Made by a program: the position numbers and the translations under genes. Below are positions 53,748 through 62,400 of a DNA stretch of 64,000 bases, in pieces. A model generated the notes under the pieces. The model had not been told where the DNA came from. It ran no database searches and worked only from the letters and a program-made list of their open reading frames with translations. Position 1 is the first letter of the stretch; the number at the start of each line of letters is the position of its first letter. The DNA lies in NCBI RefSeq assembly GCF_048820895.1, contig NZ_JBMERQ010000001.1:1-64000 (forward strand), given 5' to 3'. The stretch is from Cribrihabitans_A neustonicus. GTDB taxonomy: Bacteria > Pseudomonadota > Alphaproteobacteria > Rhodobacterales > Rhodobacteraceae.

Positions 53748-55411
53748 GCAGTGAACGACTGATCTACCTGCCCCTCGGCGGGGCGGGTGAAATTGGCATG
53801 AACGCCTATGTCTACGGCTATGGCAAACCGGACCAGGAGCGTCTGGTGCTGGTCGATCTGGGCGTAACCTTCCCCGACATGGATGGCACCCCGGGCGTGG
53901 ATCTGATCATGCCTGACATGACCTGGCTGAAGGAGCGCGTGGACCGGCTGGAGGGGATATTCATAACCCACGGCCACGAGGATCATATTGGCGCCATCGC
54001 GCATATGTACCGTGATCTGCAGGTGCCGATCTACGCCCGTGCCTTCACCGCGAACCTCGCCCGGCGAAAGATGGAAGAGGCGGGCCACGACCCGGCCGCG
54101 ATCACCACCGTCTCGGCCTGGCCCGAGGTGACCGAGCTGGGGCCGTTCTCGATCGGGGTCGCGCCGATGAGCCACTCGATCCCCGAAAGCGGCGGCCTGG
54201 TGATCGACAGCCCGGCGGGCCGGGTGGTGCATACCGGCGACTTCAAGCTCGACCCGGAGCCGCTGGTCGGCGAGCCCTTCGATCCGCAAATGTGGGGAGA
54301 GATCGCGGGCAACGGCATTCAGGCACTGGTCTGCGATTCCACCAACGTCTTCTCCACCCACCCGGGCCGCTCGGAATCGGATCTGCCGGGGGAGATCACC
54401 CGGCTGATCTCCGAGGCGAAGGGCATGGTCGCAGCTACCACCTTTGCCTCCAACGTGGCGCGGGTGAAGACGCTGGCGCAGGCAGGCGAACGGGCAGGGC
54501 GCTCTGTCGTGCTGCTGGGCCGCGCAATGCGCCGGATGATCGAGGCTGCAGTGGAAACCGGGGTGCTGGTGGACTTCCCCAAGGTGATCAGCCCCGAGGA
54601 TGCGGGCGACCTCCCGCGCGAGAACCTGATGCTGATCACCACCGGCAGCCAGGGCGAACGCCGCGCCGCCACCGCGCAGCTTGCGCGCGGCAAGTACCGC
54701 GGACTGGAGCTGAAGGAGGGCGACCTGTTCCTGTTCTCCTCCAAAACGATCCCAGGCAACGAGAAAGGCGTGATCCGGATTATCAACCAGTTCTCGGAGA
54801 AGGGTGTTGACGTGGTCGACGACAGCTCCGGCCTCTATCACGTTTCGGGCCACGCCAACCGGCCGGACCTGGAGCAGGTGCACGCGCTCCTGAAGCCGAA
54901 AATCCTGATCCCGATGCACGGCGAGCACCGCCATCTGCGCGCGCACGCGCGCCTGGGCGAGCAGAAGGGCATCGCCTCGGCGGTGGCGGTCAACGGCATG
55001 ATGATGGACCTCACCGGCGACGCGCCGGTGGTGGCGGATTACATCGAGACCGGCCGCACCTACCTGGACGGCAGCGTCAAGATCGGCGCGCTCGACGGGG
55101 TGGTGCGCGACCGGATGCGGATGGCGCTCAATGGCCATGTGGTGGTGACCGCGATCCTCGACGAGGACGACGAGCCGCTGGGCGAGCCCTGGTGCGACAT
55201 CAAGGGGCTGCCGGAAACCGGCACCTCGCGCGCGGCGCTGGTCGAAGTGATGGAAGAGGATCTGGCCCAGTTCCTGATGCGTGCAGGCGCCAAGACACTG
55301 CGCGACGAGGACAAGCTGGAGCAGGAACTGCGCCGCATCGCCCGCCAGACCGCGCAAAGCGAAATTGGCAAGAAGCCGGAAGTCACGGTGATCGTCAGCC
55401 GCATGCGCTGA
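53744..55411 (+). CDS. rnj: Ribonuclease J
   Basis: This 555-residue RNase has the metallo-beta-lactamase core THGHEDHIGA (HxHxDH zinc site), HTGDFKLDPEP, the beta-CASP domain around VCDSTN, and the closing HVSGHA and PMHGEHRHL motifs. It combines 5' exonuclease and endonuclease activity in mRNA turnover and rRNA maturation, and coexists with RNase E in alphaproteobacteria. It ends the birA-coaX-rnj unit. Confidence 0.94.
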   Translation: MSSERLIYLPLGGAGEIGMNAYVYGYGKPDQERLVLVDLGVTFPDMDGTPGVDLIMPDMTWLKERVDRLEGIFITHGHEDHIGAIAHMYRDLQVPIYARAFTANLARRKMEEAGHDPAAITTVSAWPEVTELGPFSIGVAPMSHSIPESGGLVIDSPAGRVVHTGDFKLDPEPLVGEPFDPQMWGEIAGNGIQALVCDSTNVFSTHPGRSESDLPGEITRLISEAKGMVAATTFASNVARVKTLAQAGERAGRSVVLLGRAMRRMIEAAVETGVLVDFPKVISPEDAGDLPRENLMLITTGSQGERRAATAQLARGKYRGLELKEGDLFLFSSKTIPGNEKGVIRIINQFSEKGVDVVDDSSGLYHVSGHANRPDLEQVHALLKPKILIPMHGEHRHLRAHARLGEQKGIASAVAVNGMMMDLTGDAPVVADYIETGRTYLDGSVKIGALDGVVRDRMRMALNGHVVVTAILDEDDEPLGEPWCDIKGLPETGTSRAALVEVMEEDLAQFLMRAGAKTLRDEDKLEQELRRIARQTAQSEIGKKPEVTVIVSRMR

Positions 55412-55483
55412 GCCTCCGGGCCAGGGTGGTGCTCCCGCCCGGCCCAAGCCGCATCAAAGATGCAGCAGGCCCCGTTGGGCCGG

Positions 55484-55523
55484 GCGCCGCGGACCCTGAC
55501 GGGCCCGCGGCGCTGTTGCGTCC
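55484..55523 (+). terminator. Probable terminator after rnj
   Basis: GCGCCGCGG and CCGCGGCGC form a 9-bp stem extended by CCC/GGG across one mismatch, with a TGAC loop. The tail TGTTGCGTCC is only weakly T-rich. Confidence 0.5.
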
Positions 55524-55641
55524 TGCAGCGCCCGGGGGCCGTTGGAGCCGGGATGCCGGGACATTGAAACAGCAAACGCCGCGGCCCTTTCGGGTGCGCG
55601 GCGATTTCCTGATCGTGTTGCGGCCGGAACCCGGCGGAGCC

Positions 55642-55821
55642 TCAGCCGCGCAGCGGGCGGGCGCAGGTCGGGCAGGAGACCATCTTGCGCGGCGCACTGA
55701 AGATGGCGCGGAACAAGGCGCGCAGCATGCTGTTGAAGGCTTCTGCGCGCAGCTGGTGGGCGCGGGCCTCGATCTCGCGGAGATTGAGGGGAGGGATGGT
55801 GCTGGTTTCGATCGTGTTCAT
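55642..55821 (-). CDS. Small arginine-rich protein with CxxC (hypothetical)
   Basis: This 59-residue protein starts MNTIETSTIPPLNLREIEAR and continues as a basic amphipathic helix (AHQLRAEAFNSMLRALFRAI), ending in CPTCARPLRG. It resembles the many small, helical, arginine-rich proteins of Rhodobacteraceae (DUF1127-like style), though I cannot name the family with certainty. A longer start at 55866 adds 15 residues. A single CxxC would need a second one, from a partner or dimer, to bind zinc. It stands alone between rnj and the helicase gene. Confidence 0.5.
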   Translation of the reverse strand: MNTIETSTIPPLNLREIEARAHQLRAEAFNSMLRALFRAIFSAPRKMVSCPTCARPLRG

Positions 55822-56003
55822 CGTGGTGCTCAATGTGTTGCGCCATTTCGATGGCGCGTTTCTCATCTGCCACGGTATTTACGCCTCTCTGCCGGGGGTT
55901 ACGCCGGCCAAGTTCGAAAAGCCGCCATGCTGCAACTGCAAAGCTTGACGCGCGGGGCATGCGGTTGTGGCATAAGGGGACGGCGGCGTTGGCAGGCTGC
56001 ACC

Positions 56004-56038
56004 AACGAAAAGGGCCGCTCCCGGCGGGAACGGCCCTT
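56004..56038 (-). terminator. Terminator after the DEAD-box helicase gene
   Basis: On the minus strand AAGGGCCGTTCCC and GGGAGCGGCCCTT form a 13-bp stem (one T-G pair) around a 3-base loop, followed by TTCGTT. It lies 21 bases after the helicase stop. Confidence 0.8.
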
Positions 56039-56059
56039 GATCACGTCTGGAGCGCAGGA

Positions 56060-57493
56060 TCAGCTGGCGCGGCGTTCGGCGAAGCTGAGCGCAATGAAGC
56101 TGGGCAAGTGATCGCCCATGCCGACCACAGTCTTGTCGTCCCTGCCGCCCTTGCCACGGCGGGCGGACTTCGGCGCGGGACGCTCGGAAGGCTTGCGCTC
56201 CGGCTTGGGCGCGGCCTCCGTCTCGGGGGCGGCCTCGGTACGGGGCTCGGCCTGAACGGCCGCTTGATCGTCCTTCTTGGAGGGGCGGCGCTCGCGGCGG
56301 GCCGGCTTTTCGCGGCTTTCGTCCTTCTCCGGCTTGGGCGCGGCCTTCACCGGGTTCTCCAGGCGCGGGATTTCCTTCTGGATCAGCTTCTCCACCGCAT
56401 CCAGCGCCTTTTCGTCTTTGGGCACGCAGATCGTCATCGCCTTGCCTTCGCGGCCGGCGCGGCCGGTGCGGCCGATGCGGTGCACGTAGTCCTCCGGGTG
56501 GCCGGGCACGTCGAAGTTGATCACGTGGCTCACGCTCGGCACATCCAGCCCGCGGGCCGCGACGTCGGAGGCGACGAGGATGCGCAAGGAGCCGTCGCGG
56601 AAGCCGTCCAGCGTCTTCGTGCGCTGGCTCTGGTCCAGGTCGCCGTGGATCGGTGCCGCGTCATAGCCGTATTTCTTCAGCGATTTCGCGACGATATCCA
56701 CGTCCGTCTTGCGGTTGCAGAAGATGATGGCGTTGGTGAGCTTCTCGCCCTCGGCGTCGATCAGCGCGCGCAGCACGCGGCGCTTCTCGCTGGCCTCGCG
56801 GTCGCGGCGGGAGCCCTTGAACAGGACCACACCCTGCGCGATGGTCTCCGACGCGGTGGCCTGGCGGGCCACTTCAACGCGCTCAGGCGCCGAGAGGAAG
56901 GTGTTGGTGATGCGCTCGATCTCCGGCGCCATGGTGGCGGAGAAGAACAGCGTCTGACGGGTGAAGGGGGTGAGCGAGAAGATCCGCTCGATATCCGGGA
57001 TGAAGCCCATGTCGAGCATCCGGTCGGCTTCGTCCACCACCATGACCTGCACGCCAGTAAGCAGCAGCTTGCCGCGCTCGAAATGGTCGAGCAGGCGGCC
57101 GGGGGTGGCGATCAGCACGTCGACGCCCTTGTCGATCAGCGCGTCCTGCTCCTTGAAGGAGACGCCGCCAATGAGCAGGGCCTTGGTGAGCTTCACGTGC
57201 TTGGCGTAGGTGTCGAAGTTTTCCGCCACCTGGGCGGCGAGTTCCCGCGTCGGGCAGAGCACCAGGCTGCGCGGCATCCGGGCGCGGGCGCGGCCGCGGG
57301 CCAGCAGCGTGATCATCGGCAGCGTGAAGGAGGCGGTTTTGCCGGTGCCGGTTTGCGCAATCCCCAAAACGTCGCGGCCTTCCAGGGCAGGCGGAATCGC
57401 GCCCGCCTGAATCGGCGTGGGGGTTTCGTATCCGGCTTCCTCAATAGCTTTGAGGACTTTCGGGTTCAGATTCAGATCGGTGAATTTTGTCAT
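56060..57493 (-). CDS. DEAD-box ATP-dependent RNA helicase (RhlE/DeaD type)
   Basis: This 477-residue helicase has the full set: Q motif (ETPTPIQAGAIPPAL), motif I AQTGTGKT, motif Ia PTRELA, motif II VVDEADRMLD, motif III FFSATM, motif V ASDVAARGLDVP and motif VI HRIGRTGRAG. After residue 375 a Lys/Arg/Glu/Pro-rich tail follows, as in RhlE proteins, likely for RNA contact or RNase E binding. It remodels RNA duplexes during ribosome assembly and decay. The leader holds a hairpin directly before the ATG. Exact subgroup is uncertain. Confidence 0.9.
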   Translation of the reverse strand: MTKFTDLNLNPKVLKAIEEAGYETPTPIQAGAIPPALEGRDVLGIAQTGTGKTASFTLPMITLLARGRARARMPRSLVLCPTRELAAQVAENFDTYAKHVKLTKALLIGGVSFKEQDALIDKGVDVLIATPGRLLDHFERGKLLLTGVQVMVVDEADRMLDMGFIPDIERIFSLTPFTRQTLFFSATMAPEIERITNTFLSAPERVEVARQATASETIAQGVVLFKGSRRDREASEKRRVLRALIDAEGEKLTNAIIFCNRKTDVDIVAKSLKKYGYDAAPIHGDLDQSQRTKTLDGFRDGSLRILVASDVAARGLDVPSVSHVINFDVPGHPEDYVHRIGRTGRAGREGKAMTICVPKDEKALDAVEKLIQKEIPRLENPVKAAPKPEKDESREKPARRERRPSKKDDQAAVQAEPRTEAAPETEAAPKPERKPSERPAPKSARRGKGGRDDKTVVGMGDHLPSFIALSFAERRAS

Positions 57494-57834
57494 ATGTGTC
57501 CGTCATTGCGGACACTGACCTGGCCCGCGCGTGTCTGGTTCGTCCCGGCCCCGCAGGGTCATGCGAGCTGGCAGTTTCCGGTTCCTGCGGGGGCATAACA
57601 AAATCCGGCAGCGTCGTCAATTAAAGGCAGATTCGGCGGCATTTACCTTGTGCCGGCGTGGCAAATGGCGAAGGCGAGGGGCAGGGACCGGCCGAAACGG
57701 CGGAAGGAGGCAGGGCAATAAAAATGGTGCAGGCGCCTCTGGTGCAGTTTCCCGGCGACTTCCGCGAGCTGATACGGCGTGAGACGGAGAAGGCGCTTCC
57801 CCACACAGTCGATTCGGCGCCCGCCGCCGCCCGG
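57494..57834. promoter_or_regulatory. Structured leader and upstream region of the helicase gene (341 bases without a gene)
   Basis: No convincing gene lies here. On the minus strand TTGACG (57615-57620) and TATGCC (57592-57597) are 17 bases apart, a plausible promoter giving a leader of about 90 bases. Within it CCCCGCAGG and CCTGCGGGG (57549-57557 and 57584-57592) could pair, and a 7-bp hairpin at 57496-57515 abuts the start codon. Open frames reading through have no protein-like features. Confidence 0.45.
57496..57515 (-). promoter_or_regulatory. Hairpin at the helicase ribosome site
   Basis: On the mRNA, GTGTCCG and CGGACAC pair around a 6-base loop. The only Shine-Dalgarno-like bases (GGA, 5 bases before the ATG) lie inside the 3' arm, so folding would hide them. 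Confidence 0.45.
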
Positions 57835-58575
57835 TTAAACCTTGCGGCTGCGCCCCTTGTAGCGCTGGATGCGGCCAAAGATGGTCTGGGGATCGCTCAT
57901 CACCTTCCGCAGCATCCGCATCCCCAAGGGCGCAAAGACCGGGTCGGATTCGGCCAGACGCCAGAGCCGGGCCAGCATGTTCATGTCGAGGTCGCCGCCG
58001 GCCAGCATGTAGGGCGTAAGCCCGAGCCCCAAAGGGGGCAGCTCCCGGCTGGCCTGCCACGGAAAGCCGTCCCTGTTGCTGCGCCCGGAAAGCCTGCGCT
58101 CGCTGTCGTGCAGCTTGATCAGGTCGAACAGCATCGACAGCCCCTGTCCGCCCAGCCTCTGTTCCACCGTCGCCCCGTGGTCCCCGAAGGTGGTTGCGGC
58201 AGAAATCAGCCAGCGCATGGGCAGCACTTCGGCCATGCGCCCGCCATGCTCGCCCCAAATCCTTAGGAACAGCGCCTGCGCCTCGGGCGGAGGGTCGCGG
58301 CGGCGCAGGATGGCGATGCAGATAGCATGCAAAGGCAAGACCTCCGGCTGGCCTGCGAACTCCTCGCGGATCGAGGCCAGTTTGGCCAGCACGTGGCCCT
58401 CCTGTACGCCTGCGGGTTCCGGTCGCGCCGGTACTGTGGCGTCCCACAGCGCCGCCAGATCGCAGTCCGCCGGGGGCAGGGCGGCATGCGGCTCGATGAA
58501 GGGGGTTTCCTTGCGTTCCAGCCGGCGCATGAGCCGGTAAAACCCGCCGGGGTAGTTTTCTTCGGTGAGATCCAT
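57835..58575 (-). CDS. Conserved-looking protein of unknown function
   Basis: This 246-residue protein is mostly helical by composition and has no signal peptide or membrane helix. It contains FYRLMRRLERKETPFIEPHA near the N-terminus and ends with a basic tail (QRYKGRSRKV). It starts 33 bases after the prfC stop in the same direction, so it is probably co-transcribed with prfC. I recognise no domain or motif. Codon use fits its neighbours, so it is very likely a real gene. Confidence 0.65.
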   Translation of the reverse strand: MDLTEENYPGGFYRLMRRLERKETPFIEPHAALPPADCDLAALWDATVPARPEPAGVQEGHVLAKLASIREEFAGQPEVLPLHAICIAILRRRDPPPEAQALFLRIWGEHGGRMAEVLPMRWLISAATTFGDHGATVEQRLGGQGLSMLFDLIKLHDSERRLSGRSNRDGFPWQASRELPPLGLGLTPYMLAGGDLDMNMLARLWRLAESDPVFAPLGMRMLRKVMSDPQTIFGRIQRYKGRSRKV

Positions 58576-58608
58576 GGCGGGTATCCGAGGCCTTGAGAGA
58601 AACGCGCG

Positions 58609-60216
58609 TTACGCCATCATTTCCTTGGTCGCGGTGAGTTGCAAATCGGGATAGTCGCGCACTACACGGTCGATATCCCACTGCAGCCGGGTCAGGTAGA
58701 CGATGTCGCCATCGTGGTCATGGGCGATGTGCTGCTTGTTGGCGTTGGTGAACTTCTCCACTGCGGCCTTGTCGCCGCTGACCCAGCGGGCCGAGGTGAA
58801 CTGGCTCGCCTCGAAGCGTACCGGCAGCCCATATTCCATCTCGATCCGGCTCGCCAGAACTTCGAACTGCAGCGCTCCGACAACGCCGACGATGAAGCCG
58901 GAGCCGATCGAAGGCTTGAACACCTTGGCCGCGCCTTCCTCGGCAAACTGCATCAGCGCCTTTTCCAGGTGCTTGGCCTTCATCGGATCGCCCGCGCGCA
59001 CACCCTGCAGCAGCTCCGGTGCAAAAGAGGGGATGCCGGTCACGCGGATCGCCTCGCCTTCGGTCAGCGTGTCGCCGATGCGCAGCTGTCCGTGGTTCGG
59101 AATGCCGATGATGTCGCCGGCCCAGGCCTCCTCCGCCAGCTCGCGGTCGGAGGCAAGGAACAGTACGGGGTTGCTGACCGCCATCGGCTTCTTGGTGCGC
59201 ACATGCGTCAGCTTCATGCCGCGTTTGAAATGGCCGGAGGCCATGCGCACGAAGGCCACCCGGTCGCGGTGCTTGGGGTCCATATTGGCCTGCACCTTGA
59301 AGACGAAGCCTGCGACCTTCTTCTCCTCAGGGCTCACCTGGCGCGGCTCGGCCGACTGCGGCTGCGGCTCAGGGCCATATTTTCCGATGCCGTCCATCAG
59401 CTCCTTCACGCCGAAGGAGTTGATCGCGGAGCCGAACCAGATCGGGGTCATGTGGCCCTCGAGCACGGATTGCGGGTCGAGCGCGGGCAGCAGCTCGCGC
59501 GCCATCTCGACCTCTTCCAAGAGCTTCTCCAGCAGATGGGCGGGCACGTGTTCGGCCAGTTTGGGATCGTCCAGTCCGTTGATCTGGATGCTTTCGGCCA
59601 CCTTGTTGCGGTCGGCGCGGTCCATGAGTTCCAGGCGGTCGCGCAGCATGTCGTAGCAGCCGATAAAGTCGCGCCCCACGCCGATCGGCCAGCTCGCAGG
59701 CGTCACGTCGATCGCCAGCATCTCCTGGATTTCGTCGATGATTTCAAAAGTGTCCCGGCTTTCCCGGTCCATTTTGTTACAGAATGTCAGGATCGGCAGG
59801 TCGCGCAGGCGGCAGACCTCGAACAGCTTCTGGGTCTGGCTCTCCACACCCTTGGCGCCGTCGATCACCATCACCGCCGCATCCACCGCGGTAAGCGTGC
59901 GGTAGGTATCCTCGGAGAAGTCCGAGTGGCCCGGCGTATCGACCAGGTTGAAGCGGAAGCCATTGAAATCGAACGACATGGCGGACGCCGACACGGAGAT
60001 GCCCCGGTCCTTTTCCATCTGCATGAAGTCCGACCGCGTGCGCCGCGCCTCGCCCTTGGCGCGCACCTGGCCGGCCATCTGGATCGCGCCGCCGTAGAGC
60101 AGGAATTTCTCGGTCAGCGTGGTCTTGCCCGCATCCGGGTGCGAGATGATCGCAAAGGTGCGGCGCCGCGCGATCTCGGGCGGCAGGTCGGGGCGGTTTG
60201 TGACGGTATCCAGCAT
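58609..60216 (-). CDS. prfC: Peptide chain release factor 3
   Basis: This 535-residue translational GTPase recycles RF1 and RF2 from the ribosome after termination. The GTPase motifs are SHPDAGKTTLTEK (P-loop), RGISVSASAM (switch I), DTPGHSDFSEDT (switch II) and NKMD. RF3-specific domains follow. The ATG at 60216 gives the usual family length; an earlier start at 60309 adds 31 residues of no family character. There is no clear ribosome site, unusual for a GTPase of this kind. Confidence 0.94.
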   Translation of the reverse strand: MLDTVTNRPDLPPEIARRRTFAIISHPDAGKTTLTEKFLLYGGAIQMAGQVRAKGEARRTRSDFMQMEKDRGISVSASAMSFDFNGFRFNLVDTPGHSDFSEDTYRTLTAVDAAVMVIDGAKGVESQTQKLFEVCRLRDLPILTFCNKMDRESRDTFEIIDEIQEMLAIDVTPASWPIGVGRDFIGCYDMLRDRLELMDRADRNKVAESIQINGLDDPKLAEHVPAHLLEKLLEEVEMARELLPALDPQSVLEGHMTPIWFGSAINSFGVKELMDGIGKYGPEPQPQSAEPRQVSPEEKKVAGFVFKVQANMDPKHRDRVAFVRMASGHFKRGMKLTHVRTKKPMAVSNPVLFLASDRELAEEAWAGDIIGIPNHGQLRIGDTLTEGEAIRVTGIPSFAPELLQGVRAGDPMKAKHLEKALMQFAEEGAAKVFKPSIGSGFIVGVVGALQFEVLASRIEMEYGLPVRFEASQFTSARWVSGDKAAVEKFTNANKQHIAHDHDGDIVYLTRLQWDIDRVVRDYPDLQLTATKEMMA

Positions 60217-60305
60217 GTGCGCGCGTATAGCAGGAATGCGGGCCGAGGCAAGAAAAACAGGGGCTATGGGGCGCGGGCTGCCGGGCGGGCTTGCCGCCGC
60301 CCGGC

Positions 60306-62102
60306 TCAACGCCCGGGGGTGAGCGGCCAGATGATGCAGATTGCTGCGATTGCCGCCGCGCCGGCCACCACGTTCATTGGCAGGCCGACTTTCAGGAAGT
60401 CGGAAAACCGGTAGCCGCCCGCGTTATAGACCATCGTGTTGGTCTGGTATCCGATGGGGGTCGCGAAGCTGGAAGAGGCCCCGAACATGACCGCTACGAT
60501 GAACGGCCGGGGATCTGCACCTATGCTGGCAGCCAGCCCTGCCGCCAGAGGCACCATCAGGACCGCAACCGCATTGTTGGTGACCAGCTCGGTCAGAGCC
60601 GAGGTCAGAACGTAAACGATAATCAGCGCCAGAAGCGGTCCTGAGACCAGCATGAGCGGTTTCATGGCATCCACAAGGAGGACCAGCGCGCCGGAGCGGT
60701 CAAGCGCGGTACCGAGCACCAGCATCGACACGATAAGCAGCAGCAGGCTGCCGTCAATTGCGGCCAGGGCTTCGTCAAGTTCCACGCAGCGGGTCACGAG
60801 AACCACGGCCATGCCGAGCAGGGCCAGCGGCAGAATCGGGGCCGCGTTCAGGGCGGCCAGAAGAACCACGAGCGCAAGCACGCCGATGGCGACAGGCGCC
60901 TTGCCGCGGCGGTAGGCGCGCGCCTGCAGCGGGCCCAGCGACACCAGCGACAGCTCCTCTAGCATCCGGGAGAGGCCCTCTTCCGGGCCATCAACCAGCA
61001 GAACGTCTCCGGTTTCGAGTGCGGTATCCTCGAGGCGCCCGTCGAACTGTTCCCCGGCCCGGTGCAGCGCGACCGCGTAGGTGCCATACCGTCTGCGCAG
61101 CGCCAGGCTGCGCAGGGTGTGCCCCTTCGCCGGGCTGCGGTCAGGGATCAGAACCTCCGATAGCACCGCCCGCTTCCGCGGCCCCGGCTGAACGCCTCCG
61201 AGCTGAATTTCTTCCTCCAGGCCTTCGAGAAGACCGGCGATTTCGGTGTCGCGCGTGCGCAGAACGATGCGGTCACCGGCTTCCAGCGTCAGGCAGGCGA
61301 GATTGTCGCGCATTGAGGCGTCATTGCGGAGCACATCAATCACGCGGCTGCCACGCGCGGGCGGCAGCCCGGCCGCTGGCAGGGACTTCCCGATGAAGGG
61401 GGAGCCGGCCGGCACGAACAGCTCCGTCAGCCAGGCGCGGGACGCACGGCCGAGACCAGCCGCGCCGGGCCCGTGATCCGGCAGCAGCCGGGCGCCAATG
61501 GTTGCCAGGTACAGAGATCCCGCCGCCAGCACCGCCAGCCCCACCGGGGTGATCTCGAACAGGCTGAAGGGGGCCATGCCCAGATCGCGGGCCACCCCGT
61601 CGACCAGCAGGTTGGTGGAGGTGCCGATCATCGTGCAGGTGCCGCCCATGATGACCGCAAACGACAGCGGCATGAGGATCTTCGACGAGGCTATCGCCGC
61701 CTGCCGCGCCACGCCCATCGCCACCGGTATCAGCACAGCCATCACCGGCGTGTTGTTCATGATCGCCGAAGACGCGGCCGCGAAGAGAAAGAAGGCAAAG
61801 ATGCCTGCGGCGGGCCGGGCGTCCACCAGCCGGCCAAGCCCCGAAACCGCGGCCTCTAGCGCGCCGACCCGGACCAGCGCTGCGCTGATCACGAACATCG
61901 CTGCAATGGTGGCCGGGGCGGGGTTGGCAGCCGCGCGCAGAACGTCATCGGTGGTTACGAGGCCGAGCGCCAGCGCCGCCGCAGCTCCGCAGAAGGCGAC
62001 CGCCGCCGCAGGCAGCCGCTCGGTCAGGAAGACCGCGAAGACGCCGGCGATCAGCGCCAGCGCGGCGTAAGGCGCATAAGCTTCAGGCAGCCAAGCAAAC
62101 AT
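60306..62102 (-). CDS. SLC13-type permease with central TrkA_C-like domains
   Basis: This 598-residue transporter has two membrane halves, about residues 1-190 and 390-598, around a soluble part with two TrkA_C/RCK_C-like units (around 200-290 and 300-380). The repeat signatures are SSAIMNNTPVMAVLIPV with GTSTNLLV in the first half and LVTNNAVAVLMVPLA with TPIGYQTNTMVYNAGG in the second, as in Na+/dicarboxylate and sulfate symporters of the DASS family. The ATG at 62102 is at the usual start; upstream codons are Gly/Pro-rich. Substrate (sulfate, dicarboxylate or other anion) cannot be told. Confidence 0.85.
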   Translation of the reverse strand: MFAWLPEAYAPYAALALIAGVFAVFLTERLPAAAVAFCGAAAALALGLVTTDDVLRAAANPAPATIAAMFVISAALVRVGALEAAVSGLGRLVDARPAAGIFAFFLFAAASSAIMNNTPVMAVLIPVAMGVARQAAIASSKILMPLSFAVIMGGTCTMIGTSTNLLVDGVARDLGMAPFSLFEITPVGLAVLAAGSLYLATIGARLLPDHGPGAAGLGRASRAWLTELFVPAGSPFIGKSLPAAGLPPARGSRVIDVLRNDASMRDNLACLTLEAGDRIVLRTRDTEIAGLLEGLEEEIQLGGVQPGPRKRAVLSEVLIPDRSPAKGHTLRSLALRRRYGTYAVALHRAGEQFDGRLEDTALETGDVLLVDGPEEGLSRMLEELSLVSLGPLQARAYRRGKAPVAIGVLALVVLLAALNAAPILPLALLGMAVVLVTRCVELDEALAAIDGSLLLLIVSMLVLGTALDRSGALVLLVDAMKPLMLVSGPLLALIIVYVLTSALTELVTNNAVAVLMVPLAAGLAASIGADPRPFIVAVMFGASSSFATPIGYQTNTMVYNAGGYRFSDFLKVGLPMNVVAGAAAIAAICIIWPLTPGR

Positions 62103-62400
62103 CCCGAACGAAGGGCGGTTTCCGCGCCCGTCTCCACCTGGCGGAGGCACCCCCGGGTGCCCCAACTGCGCCAATCCGGCTTTACCACAGCCGCGGCGGA
62201 TTTCAACGGGATTTGCAGGAGGGAACGTTCCCCAGGGGAGGCGGGCCCGGACTTTAGATGCCGCATTACCGCGGCGGGCGTGTGGGGAAGATTCAGGCGC
62301 GTCTATTGATCCGCTTTCTATCCAGGGTCGGGACCCATTGATTTCGGGCTGGAGTCGCGACTCATCGGTCCAAAATCTTTCATCGGCGGCTTTCCTGGGC

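Noticed and set aside
57621..57878. Short frames in the gap upstream of the helicase gene
   Set aside because: Overlapping frames on both strands, no ribosome sites, no recognisable protein. They cover promoter-like sequence.
62103..62400. Gap between the SLC13 permease and Hint genes considered as a riboswitch
   Set aside because: A short GGCACC/GGTGCC hairpin exists near the permease start, but no riboswitch core I know can be matched.
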